Shown here piece after piece: positions 9,067 through 18,043 of a stretch of 64,000 nucleotides of DNA. A program made the translations under genes and the position numbers. The notes under the pieces are model-generated. The model was not told the DNA's origin and did not search any database. It was given only the letters and a program-made list of their open reading frames with translations. Source of the stretch: Salinicoccus hispanicus (lineage in GTDB: Bacteria; Bacillota; Bacilli; Staphylococcales; Salinicoccaceae); NCBI RefSeq assembly GCF_009831115.1, contig NZ_WUUK01000003.1:124001-188000 (forward strand), written 5' to 3'. Numbering within the stretch: the stretch's first letter is position 1; every line of letters starts with the position of its first letter.

Positions 9067-10506
9067 ATGTTGACGCTCACTTTTTCCATTCTACTACTCG
9101 TACTTGGCTATATGGTGTATGGAAAAATTATTGAGAGAATTTTTGTCATCGATGACAACAATGAGACACCCGCCTACAAAAGCGGTGACGGTGTCGACTA
9201 TATTCCAATGCACCCGATAAAAGGCTGGCTGGTACAACTACTCAATATCGCAGGACTTGGTCCGGTGTTCGGCGCAGTTGCGGGTGCATTATACGGGCCC
9301 GTCGCACTCATCTGGATCGTCGTCGGCTGTATTTTCGCCGGCGCAGTACACGATTATTTCTCTGGAATGCTGAGCATCCGCAACAATGGCTCGCAGTTTC
9401 CTGCACTTGTAGAGAAATACCTTGGAAAAAGCGTAAAGCTTTTCATCTATGTGGTTTCACTGGCACTCATGATTCTTGTTGCTGCGGCTTTCACTGCAGG
9501 GCCTGCGGAGCTGATATCACTGAAGACAGGCGGTGCAATTCCATTCTTCGTTGCACTGATCGTCATTTTCTCGTATTTCCTTATCGCTACAATACTGCCG
9601 ATCAATAAGATCATCGGCAAAATCTATCCGATATTCGGTGCCATACTGATCATCATGGCAGTGTCGGTATTCATCGGTCTCCTATTCTCTGGAGCGAAAA
9701 TACCCAACTTGACGCTATCCACTGCCCACCCTGAAGGATTGCCTGTATGGCCGCTTCTGATGGTCACCATATCATGTGGTGCCATTTCAGGCTTCCATTC
9801 GACGCAGAGTCCGATCATCGCCCGTACTGTACGTAAGGAATCCGATGCCCGGCGCGTATTCTTCGGTGCCATGATTGCAGAAGGCATCATCGCACTCATC
9901 TGGGCCACTGCCGGCATGACGTTCTTCGGTGGTACGAATGGGCTCGGTGCTGCACTCGCCAATGGCGGTCCTGCTGGTGTCATCGACACCATCTCCATCG
10001 AATACCTCGGCGCTGCCGGTGCATTCCTGGCATTCATGGGTGCCGTAGTACTACCGATTACTACAGGCGATACGGCACTACGCTCTTCCAGAATGATCCT
10101 GACCGAAGCAGTTGGAAACTTCGTCAAAGTCGGCAACAGAAAAAAGATGCTGCTCATGACGTTATGTGTAGCAGTGCCCGCATTCCTGCTCGCTACAATC
10201 GACTATTCCTTCCTATGGAGGTATCTCGGCTTTACCAATCAGACCGTTTCAGCTACAATGCTCTGGGTAGCCACCGCCTACCTCATCAAAGAAGGCAAAC
10301 TGCATTTCATTGCAGGCATCCCGGCATTATTCATGACCGGCGTTGTCGGCACATACTTCTTCTACGCACCTGAAACACTGAATATGAACTATGAAATATC
10401 ACTGGTACTCGGAATGATTCCAGTTCTCGCTACAGCTGCACTCTACATCAGAGCCGTCTACAAATACAGAGTCAGAAGCATCGCAAAACCTACGCATATC
10501 GGCTAA
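9067..10506 (+). CDS. Short CstA-family transporter (carbon starvation protein A)
   Basis: A 479-residue membrane protein of the CstA family, whose studied members import peptides or pyruvate. Landmarks are the N-terminal PMHPIKGWLVQLLNIAGLGPVFG-type region (about 46-68), DYFSGMLSIRNNGSQFP and the GFHSTQSPI segment near residue 240. It is much shorter than the roughly 700-residue E. coli CstA and belongs to the compact Gram-positive form. An upstream in-frame start exists, but TAGGGAGGC lies 7 bases before the ATG at 9067, which is chosen. It is followed by ilvE after 19 bases and they are probably cotranscribed, which suggests that the imported compound feeds amino acid metabolism. Confidence 0.85.
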   Translation: MLTLTFSILLLVLGYMVYGKIIERIFVIDDNNETPAYKSGDGVDYIPMHPIKGWLVQLLNIAGLGPVFGAVAGALYGPVALIWIVVGCIFAGAVHDYFSGMLSIRNNGSQFPALVEKYLGKSVKLFIYVVSLALMILVAAAFTAGPAELISLKTGGAIPFFVALIVIFSYFLIATILPINKIIGKIYPIFGAILIIMAVSVFIGLLFSGAKIPNLTLSTAHPEGLPVWPLLMVTISCGAISGFHSTQSPIIARTVRKESDARRVFFGAMIAEGIIALIWATAGMTFFGGTNGLGAALANGGPAGVIDTISIEYLGAAGAFLAFMGAVVLPITTGDTALRSSRMILTEAVGNFVKVGNRKKMLLMTLCVAVPAFLLATIDYSFLWRYLGFTNQTVSATMLWVATAYLIKEGKLHFIAGIPALFMTGVVGTYFFYAPETLNMNYEISLVLGMIPVLATAALYIRAVYKYRVRSIAKPTHIG

Positions 10507-10525
10507 CAATTAAGGAGGAATTCAT

Positions 10526-11590
10526 ATGGGACAGACATTACAGATAGAACGGGCAAATCAATTGAAGAACAAACCGGACGTTTCAACAATCAAATTCGGT
10601 ACAGTATTTACAGACTATATGTTTACAAACAGGTATACATCGGAATACGGCTGGTCGGAGCCTTCCATCATACCTTATCAGAACCTGCAGCTTTCCCCGA
10701 GCTGCCAGGCACTCCATTACGGCCAGTCCGTATTTGAAGGCCTGAAAGCCTATAAGAATGGCGACGATGTACTGATCTTCAGACCCGATGAGAATTTCAA
10801 ACGGATGAACCAGTCCCTATCCCGCCTCTCCATGCCCGAAATAAATGAAGAGAATGCACTCAACGCCCTCCTTGAACTCCTGAAAGTCGAACGCGACTGG
10901 GTACCGGATGGCGATGGCCAGTCCCTCTATATCAGACCTTTCGTCTTTGCAGATGAGCCATTCCTGGGTGTAAGACCTTCAGAGTCCTACCAGTTCAACA
11001 TCATCCTTTCACCTGTCGCAAGCTACTACGGTGCACAGCTGAATCCATCGAGCCTTTATGTGGAAAGCGACTTTGTCCGTTCGGTCCGCGGCGGTGTCGG
11101 CTTTGCGAAAGCAAGCGGCAACTATGCCGCGAGCCTGCTCGCACAGAAGAAGGCAAATGAACTCGGCTACGAGCAGGTGCTCTGGCTGGATGGCGTCGAG
11201 CAGAAATATGTTGAAGAAGTCGGCAGCATGAACATCTTCTTCGTCCGGGATGGCGAACTTGTCACACCTAAACTGAACGGTTCCATCCTGCCCGGCATCA
11301 CACGCAAATCCCTCATCGAGCTTGCCAACTACAAAGGATACACGGTGAAGGAGGAATCGATCCATATCGATGACCTTGCCAATGATCTGCATAGCGGCAG
11401 AATCACGGAAGTTTTCGGCGCCGGTACGGCAGCAGTCATCTCGCCTGTCGGCAGACTCAATATCCATGGCGTCGATCACATCGTCAATGACAATCAGATC
11501 GGTCCCGTTTCACAGGATCTCTATGATCATTTCACAGATATCCAGTACGGACGTCAGGAAGATCCATTCGGCTGGGTCGTGAAACTATAG
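10526..11590 (+). CDS. ilvE: Branched-chain amino acid aminotransferase
   Basis: A 354-residue class IV PLP aminotransferase that interconverts leucine, isoleucine and valine with their 2-oxo acids. The PLP lysine is K195 in FAKASGNYAASL; the LHYGQSVFEGLKAY segment (63-77) and EVGSMNIFFV are typical of the BCAT family. Length agrees with staphylococcal IlvE (about 358). A perfect AAGGAGGAATT precedes the ATG. It is the second gene after cstA and ends at a strong terminator. The CodY-like box upstream of the pair fits nutritional control. Confidence 0.95.
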   Translation: MGQTLQIERANQLKNKPDVSTIKFGTVFTDYMFTNRYTSEYGWSEPSIIPYQNLQLSPSCQALHYGQSVFEGLKAYKNGDDVLIFRPDENFKRMNQSLSRLSMPEINEENALNALLELLKVERDWVPDGDGQSLYIRPFVFADEPFLGVRPSESYQFNIILSPVASYYGAQLNPSSLYVESDFVRSVRGGVGFAKASGNYAASLLAQKKANELGYEQVLWLDGVEQKYVEEVGSMNIFFVRDGELVTPKLNGSILPGITRKSLIELANYKGYTVKEESIHIDDLANDLHSGRITEVFGAGTAAVISPVGRLNIHGVDHIVNDNQIGPVSQDLYDHFTDIQYGRQEDPFGWVVKL

Positions 11591-11601
11591 CATCAAAATA
11601 T

Positions 11602-11653
11602 AAAATCCCTTTGGAGCAGCACTTTGACAGTGTCCGTTCCAAAGGGATTTTTT
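11602..11653. terminator. Terminator between ilvE and the convergent hydratase gene
   Basis: Arms 11602-11615 (AAAATCCCTTTGGA) and 11638-11651 are fully complementary; the plus transcript ends in six U and the A-run serves the convergent gene. Confidence 0.9.
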
Positions 11654-12400
11654 CTATGCATTGACTTCAAATGTCACCGTGCCTACATTTTCATACTGGA
11701 TTTCATATGTACCTGGCTCAAGAGCAATCGGCAGATTGAATGTGCCTGACGAAACGAAAAGACCAGGTTTCAGTACCTTCCCCTCCTCTGCAAGTGTGCC
11801 GGCCAGCCACTCGATCGCCTTCGCAGGGTGACCGAGTACTTCTGTCGAACGCCCTTCCTTGAGGATGGTGCCATCGTGCGACAGCGTACCTTTAATATTA
11901 TCAAGGTCATCGTAATCATATCTCTTTGCTTCACCGTATATGACTGCCCCATTCACTGCACCATCCGCAATGATTTCAACCAGCGCTGTATTCGGGAACC
12001 AGTTCTTATAGCGGGCATCCGGTACTTCCGCACCCGGCGCCACCCGGCACTTCTCCATGATCTGCACTGCCGTATCCTCTGCGGTTATCTCCTCATCTAT
12101 CAGGAAGACAAGCTCCATTTCCAGCAGCGGCATATTAAAATCGGACAGATTGATCTCCTTTTTCACCGTGCGGTCCGTCATCACGCCGTAGAGCGGCGAG
12201 CTACTATTGAACAGATCCTGTGTCTCCTGGCTCGTCAGGCTGACCTTATAGCCCATCAGCACCTCGCCATTCTCTTCCTTCATCTTCATGACAGCATTCT
12301 GGATGCTGTATGCTTGCTCAATGGAAGCAATATCAAGTGCTCCGAGAGCCAGTGGTTCATTTGCTGAATAGGCAGTGTACAGCTGTTCGACAATCGACAT
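11654..12400 (-). CDS. Fumarylacetoacetate hydrolase-fold protein, 2-oxopent-4-enoate hydratase-like
   Basis: A 248-residue enzyme of the 2-keto-4-pentenoate hydratase / oxalocrotonate decarboxylase group. Metal-binding acidic residues are seen in PLLEMELVFLIDEEI (about 91-105) and in GAEVPDARYKN. These enzymes hydrate or decarboxylate 2-oxo-dienoates from aromatic breakdown; no other aromatic pathway genes adjoin it, so the real substrate is open. The start at 12400 has AGGAGGATTTTC upstream; the longer frame lacks a site. It diverges from the aminotransferase gene. A weak CodY-like sequence lies in the shared intergenic region. Confidence 0.8.
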   Translation of the reverse strand: MSIVEQLYTAYSANEPLALGALDIASIEQAYSIQNAVMKMKEENGEVLMGYKVSLTSQETQDLFNSSSPLYGVMTDRTVKKEINLSDFNMPLLEMELVFLIDEEITAEDTAVQIMEKCRVAPGAEVPDARYKNWFPNTALVEIIADGAVNGAVIYGEAKRYDYDDLDNIKGTLSHDGTILKEGRSTEVLGHPAKAIEWLAGTLAEEGKVLKPGLFVSSGTFNLPIALEPGTYEIQYENVGTVTFEVNA

Positions 12401-12569
12401 GAAAATCCTCCTTTGCTTTATTCTAATATAACATATCTGAAAATAAATATTTATTGCTATATTCGCATCATTATGAATAAAACATTGTAGCAACGAAACA
12501 ATATTGATATCATATTCCTATCTATTCATAATGGACTTCATATTCAATATTGTCAGGAGGAGGCAGAAC

Positions 12570-13739
12570 ATGCTCGATATCAATCCAATTGTAAAAACAA
12601 TCCAAGTTCCCGGAATACGGATCTTCTCAAATAAGGTGGCCGAATATCCAGACGGCATCAATCTGACCATCGGACAGCCGGATTTTCCAACGCCTGAGAA
12701 CGTAAAGGAAGCCGCAGTGGCGGCCATCCGTGAGAGCAGGACAGGCTATTCCCACAATGCCGGACTTCTTGAGCTGAGGCAGAGCGTCGCGGATTTCTTC
12801 CAGGATACATATCATTTTTCATACGCCCCTGAGGAGGAGGTCATTGTCACGAATGGTGCGAGCGAGGGACTGGATTCCGTTCTGAGGACAATCATCGAAC
12901 CGGGTGATGAAGTCATCCTTCCCGCACCGACATATTCCGGCTATGATTCCCTCGTCAGACTGAATGGAGGGATACCTGTCCATATGGACATATCCGGGTC
13001 CCACTTCAAACCTGAAGCGGAAGCAATCAGACGCACCGTTACGGATAAGACGAAAGCGATCATATTCAACCATCCGTCCAATCCGACGGGTGTCTCGCTG
13101 TCTCATGCCGAAATGGCTGTATTGGCTGATACGCTCGCGGAACTGGACGTGTTTGTCATATCGGATGAAATATACAGCGAGAATACCTTTTCCGGCAAGC
13201 ATACATCTTTCGGTTCGTTCAATTCGCTCCGTGACAGGCTGTTCATCATCCATGGGCTTTCAAAGTCCCATGCCATGACCGGCTGGAGGCTCGGCTTCAT
13301 ACTCGGGCCGGCCGATGTTATGAAATATGTGCTGAGAGTCCATCTGAACAATTCCATCTGTGCTTCGCTGCCAAGCCAGTATGCTGCTATAGAAGCACTG
13401 AAACATACCCGGAACTTTCCTCTGGAAATGAATGAAAAATATATTGAACGCAGAGACTTCGTCCACGGGAAACTGACCGCAATGGGACTCTCGTGTGAAA
13501 TACCGACAGGCGCGTTCTATATCTTTCCGAGCGTTGAAGGGACAGGCTTTGATGATGTCACTTTTGCAGAGCGTCTGCTTGAGGAGGAGCATGTCGCTGT
13601 AGTACCGGGTTCCACTTTCTCCAAAGAGGGCAGAAACCATATCAGAATTTCATATGCCAGTGCCATGATGCATCTTGAAGCAGGCATGGAACGCATGGAA
13701 CGGTTTGTTAAAAAGTATCAGCCGAAAGTGAATGACTAG
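12570..13739 (+). CDS. Class I/II PLP aminotransferase (PatA-like)
   Basis: A 389-residue fold-type I aminotransferase. The PLP lysine is K232 in LSKSHAMTGWRLG; NHPSNPTG (168-175) and ISDEIYS (198-204) are the standard substrate and cofactor motifs. The closest recognised group is Bacillus aminotransferase A (PatA), which acts on lysine, acetyl-diaminopimelate or aromatic amino acids; the exact substrate cannot be read. The ATG at 12570 has AGGAGGAGG 6 bases upstream. It is followed by a RocB-like peptidase gene after 27 bases, suggesting a two-gene amino acid degradation unit. Confidence 0.85.
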   Translation: MLDINPIVKTIQVPGIRIFSNKVAEYPDGINLTIGQPDFPTPENVKEAAVAAIRESRTGYSHNAGLLELRQSVADFFQDTYHFSYAPEEEVIVTNGASEGLDSVLRTIIEPGDEVILPAPTYSGYDSLVRLNGGIPVHMDISGSHFKPEAEAIRRTVTDKTKAIIFNHPSNPTGVSLSHAEMAVLADTLAELDVFVISDEIYSENTFSGKHTSFGSFNSLRDRLFIIHGLSKSHAMTGWRLGFILGPADVMKYVLRVHLNNSICASLPSQYAAIEALKHTRNFPLEMNEKYIERRDFVHGKLTAMGLSCEIPTGAFYIFPSVEGTGFDDVTFAERLLEEEHVAVVPGSTFSKEGRNHIRISYASAMMHLEAGMERMERFVKKYQPKVND

Positions 13740-13766
13740 CCAGACAGGATATTGGGGGGAATAACA

Positions 13767-15371
13767 ATGTTTTGGGAATCACAGAAGCAGCTTGAGGAGC
13801 TGGTATGCCAGCTTGTATCCTGGGATAGCAGGACCGGCACCGAAGGAGAGGTTCTATTTCCTTTCAAATTGAAGGATGAACTGGCGAAGCTGGAATACTT
13901 CGAGCAGCATCCGGAATATATTGCGCTTCATGACTCAGGCAGGAACAGGAATGGCCTGTCTGCACTCTATAAGCACGGGTCAGCCAGCAGAACAATCATT
14001 CTGATGAGTCATTTTGATACAGTACATACTAAAGAATTCGGTTCAAACAGCCACCTGGCATTTTCACCTCATGAGCTCGGCAACCGGTTCAAGGAAATTG
14101 CGGATGACTTTCCGGAAGAAGTCAGAGCGGATATCCTTTCCGGCGACTATCTTTTCGGCCGGGGAACAATGGATATGAAGATGGGCATTGCGCTCCATAT
14201 GCATCTGGTCGAAAAAGCCATCGCGCACGACTGGCCGATCAATCTGCTCCTTCTGACCGTACCGGATGAGGAAGTCGATTCTGCCGGCATGCGTGCGGCT
14301 GTGGGTCATCTTGAAGATCTGGCGTACGCGCATGGCTTGGACTATGCTTTATTTCTGAACAGTGAACCGAGCTTCACCCAGTACCCGGATGATCCGAACT
14401 ACTATTTCTATTCCGGAACAATCGGCAAGATCATGCCGTCCGTCCTATTCTATGGCGTCGAAACGCATGTCGGCGAACCGTTGCGCGGTCTCAACGCCCA
14501 CTTCATGGCGTCATTCCTCAATCAGCAGATGGAGTTCAGCAACGTCTTCTCCGAAACGGCATACGGTGAGAAGACACCGCTTCCGGTAACATTGAAATAT
14601 TATGATATGAAAGCCGACTACTCGGCCCAGACATCCAATCATGCTGCGTCACTATACAACGTCTTTGTCATGGAACAGAATGCAGATGATATTTTCAGCA
14701 AGTTCCATCATCTGGTGGAGGAAACGATGGCCCAGTGCCAGAACCATTACGAAGCGATCTGCCGAAGGGAGAATACACGTCCAGCCGGCGGTATCCGCAC
14801 CATGTCCTATCAGTCGCTTCACGACTATATGCTTAAGAAGTACGGCCAGGTGAAAATTGATGAAATCATCACCCAGTATACTGCGCGCGATGATCTGGAC
14901 GACCGCGAGAAGTCGATGCACATCACTAACCGCATGATCACCTACTGCAAGGAGCTCGTTCCGCTTGCGGTCACACTATTCGTTCCGCCGTACTATCCTG
15001 CTGTAAATGCTTCAGAGGATCCGCTGGTCAGAAGCATTTCTGGTCTGGTCCAGGAATTTCTGGATACTCATTACGGCATCATGCCTAAAGAGATCCACTA
15101 CTTCAACGGAATATCCGATGCCAGCTATGTCACCTACGACAGTCATGACGACAGCTGGGAAACGTATAAGACCAACACACCTGTATGGGGAAAGACGTAT
15201 ACCATACCATTCGAGTCCATGCAGAATCTGCAAGTGCCGCACATCAATATCGGACCATTCGGCAAAGACCCGCATAAGCTGACCGAGAGGCTTCACAAGC
15301 AGAGCGGATACGAAATCACCCCGAAACTGCTGGAGGCAGTCGTCAAGCACTGCATGACCGTCACTGTCTAG
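13767..15371 (+). CDS. rocB: M20-type metallopeptidase, RocB-like arginine utilisation protein
   Basis: A 534-residue member of the M20 metallohydrolase clan with the length and domain pattern of Bacillus RocB, linked to arginine catabolism but without a proven reaction. Zinc ligands are in LMSHFDTVH (H82, D84) and GRGTMDMKMG, with the catalytic acid in PDEEVDSAG. A TTG 15 bases upstream is in frame, but the GGGGGGA site fits only the ATG at 13767. The C-terminal region (FNGISDASYV) carries the last metal-binding part. Its stop codon overlaps the stop of the convergent AEC gene by four bases, with no terminator between. Confidence 0.8.
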   Translation: MFWESQKQLEELVCQLVSWDSRTGTEGEVLFPFKLKDELAKLEYFEQHPEYIALHDSGRNRNGLSALYKHGSASRTIILMSHFDTVHTKEFGSNSHLAFSPHELGNRFKEIADDFPEEVRADILSGDYLFGRGTMDMKMGIALHMHLVEKAIAHDWPINLLLLTVPDEEVDSAGMRAAVGHLEDLAYAHGLDYALFLNSEPSFTQYPDDPNYYFYSGTIGKIMPSVLFYGVETHVGEPLRGLNAHFMASFLNQQMEFSNVFSETAYGEKTPLPVTLKYYDMKADYSAQTSNHAASLYNVFVMEQNADDIFSKFHHLVEETMAQCQNHYEAICRRENTRPAGGIRTMSYQSLHDYMLKKYGQVKIDEIITQYTARDDLDDREKSMHITNRMITYCKELVPLAVTLFVPPYYPAVNASEDPLVRSISGLVQEFLDTHYGIMPKEIHYFNGISDASYVTYDSHDDSWETYKTNTPVWGKTYTIPFESMQNLQVPHINIGPFGKDPHKLTERLHKQSGYEITPKLLEAVVKHCMTVTV

Positions 15372-16273
15372 ACGCCGAGAAGATAGAGGCAGATCGGTAT
15401 CGTGATCAGACTGAACAGTGTGGTGACGAGTGTCGAGAAGGAGACCAGATTCGGCTTGACGTTGAACTGGACGGCCAGCATGGTCGAATTGGCAGCGACC
15501 GGCATGGCATTCAGTATGATAAATACCGCCTTCATCGTATCATCGATTGGCATGAACATTACAAGAATCATCGCGATGATCGGAGAAATGATCATTCTGA
15601 CGGCAATGACCGTAGTGATATTTTTTACTTTGAATTTTTCCTTCGTGATCTGGGCCAGCTGCATGCCGAGAATGAGCATGACTACAGGAATGGAGGCATT
15701 GCCGGTCATCTCGATGATTTCCATCAGCTTATCATCGATGGTGATGTCAGCCAGCTGTATCAGAATGCCTGCCAACGCACCATAGATGACGGGGATTCTG
15801 AAGATGCTGACCACCGCCTCCTTTACAGAGATCGTTGCACCGTTGCCGAATGAAGCGATGAAGATGCCGACAGTACTGATGATGAAACCGTGCAGTACCA
15901 TAAGGACGACTGCATAGTCGAACGCAGTGGCACCGATCGCAAAAAGCACAACCGGGGAACCATAGTTCCCACTGTTCGGAAATAGAGTGCCGAGCAGCAT
16001 GGCAGAAATATCTTCCTTAGTCGATTTCATGAAAAAACCGATAGCGATTGTGATCCCTGCAAGAATGGCTGTAATGATCAGCGAGAAAAGGAACAGGTAG
16101 AAATAATCCATCGTGATTTCATTGCGGTAGAAAGTGTTGAAGGTCAATAGTGGCAATAATATGTATAGCGCAAGTGCAGAAACGGACTTGATATCCATAT
16201 CAAGCAGCTTCTGTGCAATATACCCTGCACCGAATATAAGAAAAACAGGGAGTATAATCATTAACAGTTGCAT
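15368..16273 (-). CDS. AEC (auxin efflux carrier) family transporter
   Basis: A 301-residue membrane protein with ten predicted segments in the two-fold inverted arrangement of the AEC family. The family-typical first segment is followed by LYILLPLLTFNTFYRN, and the helix breaks occur at GTLFPNSGNYGSPVV (about 97-111) and NAMPVAANSTMLAVQF near the C terminus. Bacterial relatives export malate, malonate or amino acids; some are called malate permeases. A good AGAGGATG precedes the ATG. Monocistronic; substrate unknown. Confidence 0.85.
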   Translation of the reverse strand: MQLLMIILPVFLIFGAGYIAQKLLDMDIKSVSALALYILLPLLTFNTFYRNEITMDYFYLFLFSLIITAILAGITIAIGFFMKSTKEDISAMLLGTLFPNSGNYGSPVVLFAIGATAFDYAVVLMVLHGFIISTVGIFIASFGNGATISVKEAVVSIFRIPVIYGALAGILIQLADITIDDKLMEIIEMTGNASIPVVMLILGMQLAQITKEKFKVKNITTVIAVRMIISPIIAMILVMFMPIDDTMKAVFIILNAMPVAANSTMLAVQFNVKPNLVSFSTLVTTLFSLITIPICLYLLGV

Positions 16274-16328
16274 CAGTTTTCATCCTCTTTCCATATTTTC
16301 CATACTTCCATCATAGGACATTATGAAA

Positions 16329-16356
16329 TGAAAAAGAAGCCGGATTTCATCCGACT
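16329..16356 (-). terminator. Terminator of the lethal-factor-like protease gene
   Basis: Eight-bp stem AGTCGGAT/ATCCGGCT with one wobble pair and a 3-base loop at 16338-16356, followed on the leftward strand by TCTTTTTC. Confidence 0.7.
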
Positions 16357-16368
16357 CCCATATTTTTA

Positions 16369-17862
16369 CTATTTTCTTCTAGCCAGCAGAACGATTGCAG
16401 CTATCGCAGCAAGGACAAAGAGGACGATTCCGCCAATGATCAGCAAGGTGTTGGAAGACTGGGCCGTCGCCTGTTCACTCTCCTGTGCCGTATCGATTTC
16501 CGCTTCGCTCGTCTCCTCCTCTGCCGGTTCCTCTTCGGTCGTCACTTCTTCTGTATTTTCTTCAACAGTTGATGCTTCGTCGGTAGAAGGTTCTGCCGTT
16601 GCTTCTTCAGTACTTTCCTCGAGAGAAGGCTCTGCGCTCTCCTCCGTTGTTGCTTCTTCAGTACTCTCCTCAAGCATCGGCTCTTCTGTCGATGATTCAG
16701 TGCTTTCCTCCGCGGTCGCTTCCTCTGAAGATTCTTCTTCCGGGACTTTTGTCTCATCATTATTTGAAAGTGCTGTTGTCAATACCGTTACAGATTCATC
16801 AATCTGATCCTGTCCTGCGTTGTCATCTTCAATTAGCGCATATGCATTTTCAAGTGCAGACTGCAGCTCTGGTGCTCTGGCTTCTGCAGGCACCTCCTCC
16901 ACTTCACTGATCGTCTGCTCCAGCTCCGCCGTGTCAACTACTGGTGCATCGCTGACGTTTGTAGTCGTTGCTGTTCTGAAATAGGAAGTCAGCAGCGGAT
17001 TGTCATTCTGATCCATTGCACGCACATGGTAATCATAAGTAGTCGATGTCTCAAGTCCACTGTCCTGGTAGTAGCCGTCCTGCGTCGTGTCTATGAGCTG
17101 GTCGTTCCTATACACTTCGTAGTAGGCAGCACCCTCTAGTGGATCCCACGAAAATTCGGCTGTATTGCCTGTCGTCCCCTGGATGGTGACGAGCCTATTG
17201 TGGAATGACTCCATGAACTGGTATGTCATCGGTGCACGCTCAGCCAGGCGGGCACTCGCATTCCCACCGAGGTAGTACATTGCGAATGTCTCCGCAAAAT
17301 ATTCTCCTGGCACATCAAAGTAGCCCGGCACTTCATGATCATAGAACAGATTGCCCTTTTCCTGGGCCATGATATCCATGAACTCCTGTGAGCCGCTTAC
17401 TGTAAAGCCTGCTGCATAACTGTCGACAGCATGTCCGTATTCATGCAGTTCAAGGTTTATCGTCGAATGGCCGTTGCCCGGATTACTGTACCCGATTCTG
17501 GCGGCAGTCGTGTATCCACCAGCACCCGGCACGTCATCCCATGTCCGGCCGGTATTTTCCCAGCCTCTCGGGGTGACACCGGAAAGATATTCAAATTCCG
17601 GCAGTTCAGTCAACGGCTGGTCCATCAGTATGATACCGACACCGGCGCGGTTCGTATGAGCCAGTATCCTTTCATCCACCCGACCGAGACGGTTGATCAT
17701 CGCCTGGGCCTCATTCACGTCGTGATTGCCATCCGGATCTCTGATTTCAATCATGTTCTGGAGGCTCGGGCTGGCTGCTGATGCCTGCAATGGGAAGAAT
17801 GCTGTAATCATCAGCATCAGACCGAGCATCATAGCGATTCCCGAAAGGGTTTTCTGTTTCAT
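16369..17862 (-). CDS. Secreted lethal-factor/PPEP-like zinc metalloprotease with acidic stalk and C-terminal membrane anchor
   Basis: A 497-residue exported protein. In order: signal peptide (1-29, ending LQASA), a metalloprotease domain of the anthrax lethal factor C-terminal-like (ATLF, M34) type with zinc motif HEYGH (140-144) and a second acidic motif EYFAE (187-191), a fibronectin type III-like domain (about 230-305), a helical FIVAR-like segment (about 312-366), a 100-residue Glu/Ser/Thr stalk with repeated EEST-EEAT units, and a hydrophobic anchor (473-494) ending ARRK. No LPXTG motif is present, so anchoring would be by the membrane helix. Related Pro-Pro endopeptidases cut surface adhesins; that role here is inferred. 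The ATG at 17862 has AGGGA 6 bases upstream; an in-frame ATG at 17880 is the alternative. Confidence 0.8.
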   Translation of the reverse strand: MKQKTLSGIAMMLGLMLMITAFFPLQASAASPSLQNMIEIRDPDGNHDVNEAQAMINRLGRVDERILAHTNRAGVGIILMDQPLTELPEFEYLSGVTPRGWENTGRTWDDVPGAGGYTTAARIGYSNPGNGHSTINLELHEYGHAVDSYAAGFTVSGSQEFMDIMAQEKGNLFYDHEVPGYFDVPGEYFAETFAMYYLGGNASARLAERAPMTYQFMESFHNRLVTIQGTTGNTAEFSWDPLEGAAYYEVYRNDQLIDTTQDGYYQDSGLETSTTYDYHVRAMDQNDNPLLTSYFRTATTTNVSDAPVVDTAELEQTISEVEEVPAEARAPELQSALENAYALIEDDNAGQDQIDESVTVLTTALSNNDETKVPEEESSEEATAEESTESSTEEPMLEESTEEATTEESAEPSLEESTEEATAEPSTDEASTVEENTEEVTTEEEPAEEETSEAEIDTAQESEQATAQSSNTLLIIGGIVLFVLAAIAAIVLLARRK

Positions 17863-17974
17863 ATATTTCCCTACCTTCATTCATTCTGATTTCCTTATTA
17901 TCGTATTCCCCATAATACGCTCTTTAGTCATCCCGGTCATGTAATATGATGGCAAGTTCACCGAATCCTCACAA

Positions 17975-18023
17975 AGACGGACAGCCTCCATCCATCATCG
18001 AACTGGTTGCGGGCTGTCCGTCT
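17975..18023 (-). terminator. Hairpin downstream of the BceB-type permease gene
   Basis: Twelve-bp perfect stem AGACGGACAGCC (17975-17986 with 18012-18023) with a 25-base loop. The U-tract is weak on the left side, so it may be a terminator of moderate strength. Confidence 0.65.
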
Positions 18024-18043
18024 CTTGTATCATATTGTTCTTT

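Noticed and set aside
12431-12445. CodY-like sequence between the hydratase and aminotransferase genes
   Set aside because: Only 11 of 15 positions match in an AT-rich region, so chance is likely.
16369-16450. Sortase anchor on the stalked protease
   Set aside because: No LPXTG or variant precedes the hydrophobic segment; the sequence before it is AQSSNTLL.
16500-16760. Repetitive DNA suggesting a satellite or CRISPR-like array
   Set aside because: The repeats are the codons of the Glu/Ser/Thr stalk of the protease, vary in length and keep the reading frame; no regular spacers exist.
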